Assembly (NCBI GenBank): GCA_013214065.1
Contig: JABSPK010000005.1
Location: 248,001-312,000 of the forward strand
DNA length: 64,000 bases
Reading direction: 5' to 3'
Source: Flavobacteriaceae bacterium
GTDB taxonomy: Bacteria > Bacteroidota > Bacteroidia > Flavobacteriales > Flavobacteriaceae
Below the pieces are notes generated by a model. That model was given only the letters and a program-made list of their open reading frames with translations, had not been told where the DNA came from and did no database searches. Below are positions 60,682 to 64,000 of the stretch, piece after piece (position 1 is the stretch's first letter; the number at the start of each line of letters is the position of its first letter). The translations under genes were made by a program, and so were the position numbers.

Positions 60682-62247
60682 ATGGCATCAGGAAAACAAA
60701 CCCCACGTCAGAAGATGATCAACCTTATGTACTTGATCTTCATCGCGATGTTGGCCTTGAATATGAGCAAAGAGGTGCTTTCCGCTTTCGGTCTGATGAA
60801 CGAAAAGCTGGAGGCCTCCAATGCGAAGACCACCGATAACAACAACGCCTTTTTGGCAAGTTTGGAGGTCAAAGCATCTGAAAATACCGAGAAATTCGGC
60901 CCGCTTTACGAAAAAGCGAGCCAGATTCAGAAACTATCCTCTGAATACTACAACTACTTGGGCGACTTGAAAAACCGCATGACCGAGAAGTTGGAAGACG
61001 ATCAGGATTATGAAGTAATGGACAAGTCGGATTTCTTAGATCAAGAATTCTTCCAAGGCGATAACTATACCAAGGAAGGAAAAGATTTCGTCGGTCGTAT
61101 CGACGGGTACAGAATCGAAGTATCCCGCATCTTGGGAGAAGATTTCAAAGAAGTCGCTTCTACTTTGGATAGCCGTTTCTCTACTGGTGAAAACGGAAAA
61201 GCCACAAACCGTGATGGGAAGAAAATCGATTGGTTGGATTACCATTTCAAAGGATTCCCATTGGTCGCTTCGTTGACCAAGATCACCCAATTGCAAGCTG
61301 ATATCAAGGCTACTGAAGAAGAAGCCCTTTCAGCGATGTTGCAAGGAAAGTTGAGCGACGATTTGAAGATGACCAACTATACCACTTTGTTGGAGCAGGA
61401 GAAATCAGCTTTCTACGCTGGTGAGAAGTTCTCCGGTAACATCGTATTGGGTCGTAAAGACGCCACTACGCGACCTAATGAAGTGAACATTACTTTGGAT
61501 GGTAGAAAGCTATCCGAAGGGTCTGACTTCGTTATCGAAGACGGTAAAGTGAAATTGTTGGTGAGCGCAGGTGCTCCTGGTGATCACAAAATCGAAGGAA
61601 ATTTGGTTTTCCTTCAAGATGGTGAGCGTACCGAGGTTCCTGTTTCCTCTACTTTCGCAACGATTTCGAAACCGAATGCCGCGGTAATCGCCGCTGATAA
61701 AATGAACGTTGTATATCGAGGGGTTGCAAACCCAATGACGATCTCAATCCCAGGTATTCCTGACAATAAGGTTACCGCCTCTGCTCCAGGTCTTTCGAAA
61801 AGAAGTGGTAGCAAGTATGTCATGAACCCAGGTAAAGGTCGTGAAGTAACGATCAGCGCCTCAGGGGTATTGCCTGACGGTCAGCGTATCAGCACTCCGG
61901 CTACCTTCCGTATCAAAGATATTCCACGTCCAGCAGGTGCCGTTCGCGGTGAGGCCGGGAGCATCAAGATGCCAAGAAGGAACCTTGAAGTTTCGACCAT
62001 TACCGCCGTATTGGAAGACTTTGACTTTGACTTGAACCTTGCGATCAGCGGTTTCAAATTCAAAGTACCGGGTCAGCCTACCATCGCGGTCAAAGGAAAC
62101 AAATTGGATGCGCGTGCGAAAAGCGCCTTGAAGCGTGCCAAGAGAGGTTCAGCCGTCCAGATTTTCGATATCCAAGCATTCATCAGCAACAACAGAAGCT
62201 ACAAGTTGAAGAAAGTTTCTCCAGTTGTTGTTGAGCTTACAAACTAG
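60682..62247 (+). CDS. gldM: T9SS/gliding motor protein GldM
   Basis: 521 residues: one N-terminal helix ('MINLMYLIFIAMLALNMSKEVLSAF') and a long periplasmic part made of stacked domains (helical D1 to about residue 220, then beta domains such as 'FSGNIVLGRKDATTRPNEVNITLDGRKL' and 'GVANPMTISIPGIPDNKVTASAPGLS'). It spans the periplasm to carry motor torque to the GldK/GldN ring. Confidence 0.96.
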   Translation: MASGKQTPRQKMINLMYLIFIAMLALNMSKEVLSAFGLMNEKLEASNAKTTDNNNAFLASLEVKASENTEKFGPLYEKASQIQKLSSEYYNYLGDLKNRMTEKLEDDQDYEVMDKSDFLDQEFFQGDNYTKEGKDFVGRIDGYRIEVSRILGEDFKEVASTLDSRFSTGENGKATNRDGKKIDWLDYHFKGFPLVASLTKITQLQADIKATEEEALSAMLQGKLSDDLKMTNYTTLLEQEKSAFYAGEKFSGNIVLGRKDATTRPNEVNITLDGRKLSEGSDFVIEDGKVKLLVSAGAPGDHKIEGNLVFLQDGERTEVPVSSTFATISKPNAAVIAADKMNVVYRGVANPMTISIPGIPDNKVTASAPGLSKRSGSKYVMNPGKGREVTISASGVLPDGQRISTPATFRIKDIPRPAGAVRGEAGSIKMPRRNLEVSTITAVLEDFDFDLNLAISGFKFKVPGQPTIAVKGNKLDARAKSALKRAKRGSAVQIFDIQAFISNNRSYKLKKVSPVVVELTN

Positions 62248-62263
62248 AATAGAAAAGTAGATT

Positions 62264-63172
62264 ATGATCATGAATTGGAAAAATGTATTGGTAGTTGCGG
62301 CTTTAGGTGTATTGCCTATGTCACTAGCGGCCCAGGCAAACATCTTGAATGCCAAAAAGCCGGAAGACGTCGGTAAGAAAACCGAAGCCCAAATGGAACA
62401 AGACAACGATGCTCCCTTAGAGTACGGGTATGTCGACGATAGGGATATCCTTTGGTCGAAGACCGTATGGGAAACCGTTGACTTGGATGAGCGCGTCAAC
62501 TTCCCGTTGTACTATCCGACCGACACCATTGGTATCGGCGCCGATAGACGGTCATTGTACCACGTTTTGATGAAGAACATCCGAAACGGGAAACTGACCG
62601 ACGTGTACACCGATTCGTACTTCACCGAAAAGAGGAAGTTCGATGACTTGACCGCTACATTGAGTAAGGTGGATACCACCGATTTAGGGTACGAACAATT
62701 CAATGCCGGAGAGCAGATCTCTGAGGAGTTCATCAACAAAAGAGATCTTACCGCTGCCGATATTGAGGAGTACCGAATCAAGGGTATCTGGTATTTCGAC
62801 AAGCGACAAGGCGAGTTGAAGTATCGCATGCTGGGCATCGCCCCGGTTGCACCCGACGTAAACTTTATCGATGACGAATCTGTAGACCCAGGTGAAAACA
62901 AAGTAGAACTGTTTTGGGTTTGGTACCCTAGTGCCAGACAGATTTTGCACGAAGCCAAGGTCTTCAATAACCGCAACTCGGCACAGCCCATATCATTTGA
63001 TATGTTGCTGAACGCGAGAAGGTTCAACGGCGTCATCTATAAGGAAGACAACGTCCATGGCGATCGCAAGATCACCGACTACGTTTTTGATAACGCCTTG
63101 TTCCAGTTGCTGGAGGCAAACCGCATCAAGGAAACCATCCGCGACCGCGAACAAGACATGTGGGCCTACTAA
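62264..63172 (+). CDS. gldN: T9SS ring protein GldN
   Basis: 302 residues: signal 'VLVVAALGVLPMSLAAQ', then 'YVDDRDILWSKTVWETVDLDERVNFPLYYP', 'GIWYFDKRQGELKYRMLGIAPVAPDV', 'LFWVWYPSARQILHEAKVFNNRNSAQPISFDMLLNARRF' and 'REQDMWAY' at the end, all typical of GldN/PorN. It partners GldK. Starts at 62264 or the second ATG at 62270. A strong terminator ends the operon. Confidence 0.96.
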   Translation: MIMNWKNVLVVAALGVLPMSLAAQANILNAKKPEDVGKKTEAQMEQDNDAPLEYGYVDDRDILWSKTVWETVDLDERVNFPLYYPTDTIGIGADRRSLYHVLMKNIRNGKLTDVYTDSYFTEKRKFDDLTATLSKVDTTDLGYEQFNAGEQISEEFINKRDLTAADIEEYRIKGIWYFDKRQGELKYRMLGIAPVAPDVNFIDDESVDPGENKVELFWVWYPSARQILHEAKVFNNRNSAQPISFDMLLNARRFNGVIYKEDNVHGDRKITDYVFDNALFQLLEANRIKETIRDREQDMWAY

Positions 63173-63201
63173 ACCCACGAACTTTTCCAATTCCATAAAA
63201 C

Positions 63202-63230
63202 AACGCCCCGGATTTTCCGGGGCGTTTTTT
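63202..63230 (+). terminator. Intrinsic terminator after gldN
   Basis: AACGCCCCGGA-TTT-TCCGGGGCGTTTTTT: perfect 11-bp GC-rich stem with T6 run, 29 bp past the gldN stop. Confidence 0.9.
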
Positions 63231-63280
63231 GTTTGTGGTAATAGGAGCAACGTCAGCCACACTTTGGATATCTTCGCAAC

Positions 63281-64000
63281 ATGATCGACTATTTGGTGGT
63301 AGGGAGTGGTTTGGCCGGGATTAGCTTTTGTGAGCGCTTGGAACAGCACGGCCATTCGTATCGGGTAGTCTCAGATAACTCCCAACAGGCTTCCAAAGTA
63401 GCAGGTGGGCTCTACAATCCTATCATCCTGAAACGCTTGACCATGGCCTGGAAAGCCGCTGAGCAGCTTGCCATGGCCCTTCCTTTTTATGCGGATCTTG
63501 AGAAGAAACTTTCCGTGGCACTCGACCATAAAGTAGCCGTCTTTCGAAAGTTCGCTTCCATTGAAGAACAGAACAATTGGTTTGCAGCCATGGATAAACC
63601 CGGATTCGATGCTTTTTTATCCCCCGGACTACAATCCAATACCAATCCCCATATCGAAGCGCCTTTTGGTTTTGGGGAGGTGATGCAGACCGGTCGTGTC
63701 GATACCAAGGTATTGTTGGATGCCTATCGAAAGTACCTTGCCAACCGCCAGGTGCTTATGGAAGAAGCTTTCGATCATACCATCCTCACCCTAGGTAAAG
63801 ACCATGTGTCGTATAAAGGGCAAACCTATAGGCAGCTGGTGTTCGCAGAAGGTTTCGGAATGCGTAACAATCCCTTTTTCGGATACTTGCCCTTGAACGG
63901 CACCAAAGGGGAATTGTTGACCGTCAAAATCCCCGGTCTGGGATTGGAACAGGTCTTGAAATCAGGAGTGTTCATGATTCCCCTTGGGGGCGACCATTAC
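63281..64000 (+). CDS. FAD-dependent oxidoreductase (DAO type), 3' truncated by window
   Basis: The frame from the ATG at 63281 is open to the window end (240 codons). It starts with a Rossmann dinucleotide motif 'DYLVVGSGLAGISFCERLEQHG', followed by 'KVAGGLYNPIILKRLTMAWKA', as in D-amino-acid-oxidase-like FAD enzymes, and 'LVFAEGFGMRNNPFFGYLPLNGTKGELL' in the middle. The 'GGLYNPI' segment recalls glycine/amino-acid oxidase relatives. Substrate unknown; the C-terminus is not visible. It lies behind the gldN terminator and so is a separate unit. Confidence 0.8.
   Translation, partial: MIDYLVVGSGLAGISFCERLEQHGHSYRVVSDNSQQASKVAGGLYNPIILKRLTMAWKAAEQLAMALPFYADLEKKLSVALDHKVAVFRKFASIEEQNNWFAAMDKPGFDAFLSPGLQSNTNPHIEAPFGFGEVMQTGRVDTKVLLDAYRKYLANRQVLMEEAFDHTILTLGKDHVSYKGQTYRQLVFAEGFGMRNNPFFGYLPLNGTKGELLTVKIPGLGLEQVLKSGVFMIPLGGDHY

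Overview
The window is a gene-dense stretch of a Bacteroidota chromosome, almost certainly from a (probably marine) member of the Flavobacteriaceae. Evidence: a complete gldKLMN block (type IX secretion/gliding motor), TAnnTTTG-type -7 promoter elements, many SPII lipoproteins, a class II HMG-CoA reductase with a GHMP kinase, a DPP-IV/POT peptide-use pair, TonB-dependent receptors, and the coaX-OMP-TPR-lptC-CorC-ppiD gene order. Genus cannot be fixed from the sequence. All family names below come from reading the translations; no database search was possible.

Layout. 1-1900: end of an Omp85-type barrel and a LysM/amidase-like pseudoenzyme. 1975-5621 (minus): a five-gene operon with arsenosugar-pathway signatures (lipoprotein rhodanese, TIGR04282 transferase, purine nucleoside phosphorylase, ArsM methyltransferase, TIGR04283 glycosyltransferase) but no radical-SAM ArsS. 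5709-9216: a lone GH32 lipoprotein, a 36-residue membrane peptide, GAPDH and a frameshifted DoxX-like gene. 9278-17265: tRNA-Phe, then coaX, an outer-membrane barrel, a TPR protein, lptC, a small membrane protein, a CorC-like protein and ppiD. 17262-19490 (minus): mevalonate-pathway genes. 19625-23332: DPP-IV peptidase and POT peptide transporter.

23342-28106 (minus): comEC, NlpC/P60 lipoprotein, lpxB, a small membrane protein, surE. 28298-31370: S41 processing protease and a DNA/RNA nuclease. 31371-38524 (minus): purH followed by the rod-shape set mreB-mreC-mreD-mrdA-rodA. 38613-41451 (minus): a GAF/fRMsr-like protein and a large MG2/plug-type protein. 41574-46114: a five-gene metal (probably copper) handling operon: HYC_CC_PP protein, TonB receptor, HMA protein, HMA-MauE fusion, PepSY protein. 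46151-52838 (minus): groES-groEL, then miaB, a sigma-54 activator, lptE, a TPR-like protein and secG. 52978-54583: an LVIVD-repeat lipoprotein and a small cysteine-containing lipoprotein. 54726-63172: topA, an arginase-fold pseudoenzyme, gldK, gldL, gldM, gldN. 63281-64000: start of an FAD-dependent oxidoreductase cut by the window end.

Most promising points: the arsenosugar operon without ArsS, with an Asp in its phosphorylase at the position expected to select an adenine nucleoside and a perfect 19-bp palindrome at the operon start; an intrinsic-terminator hairpin lying inside the first codons of lptC; other terminators lying inside the 3' ends of convergent genes; and the compact metal operon with a possibly leaderless first gene.
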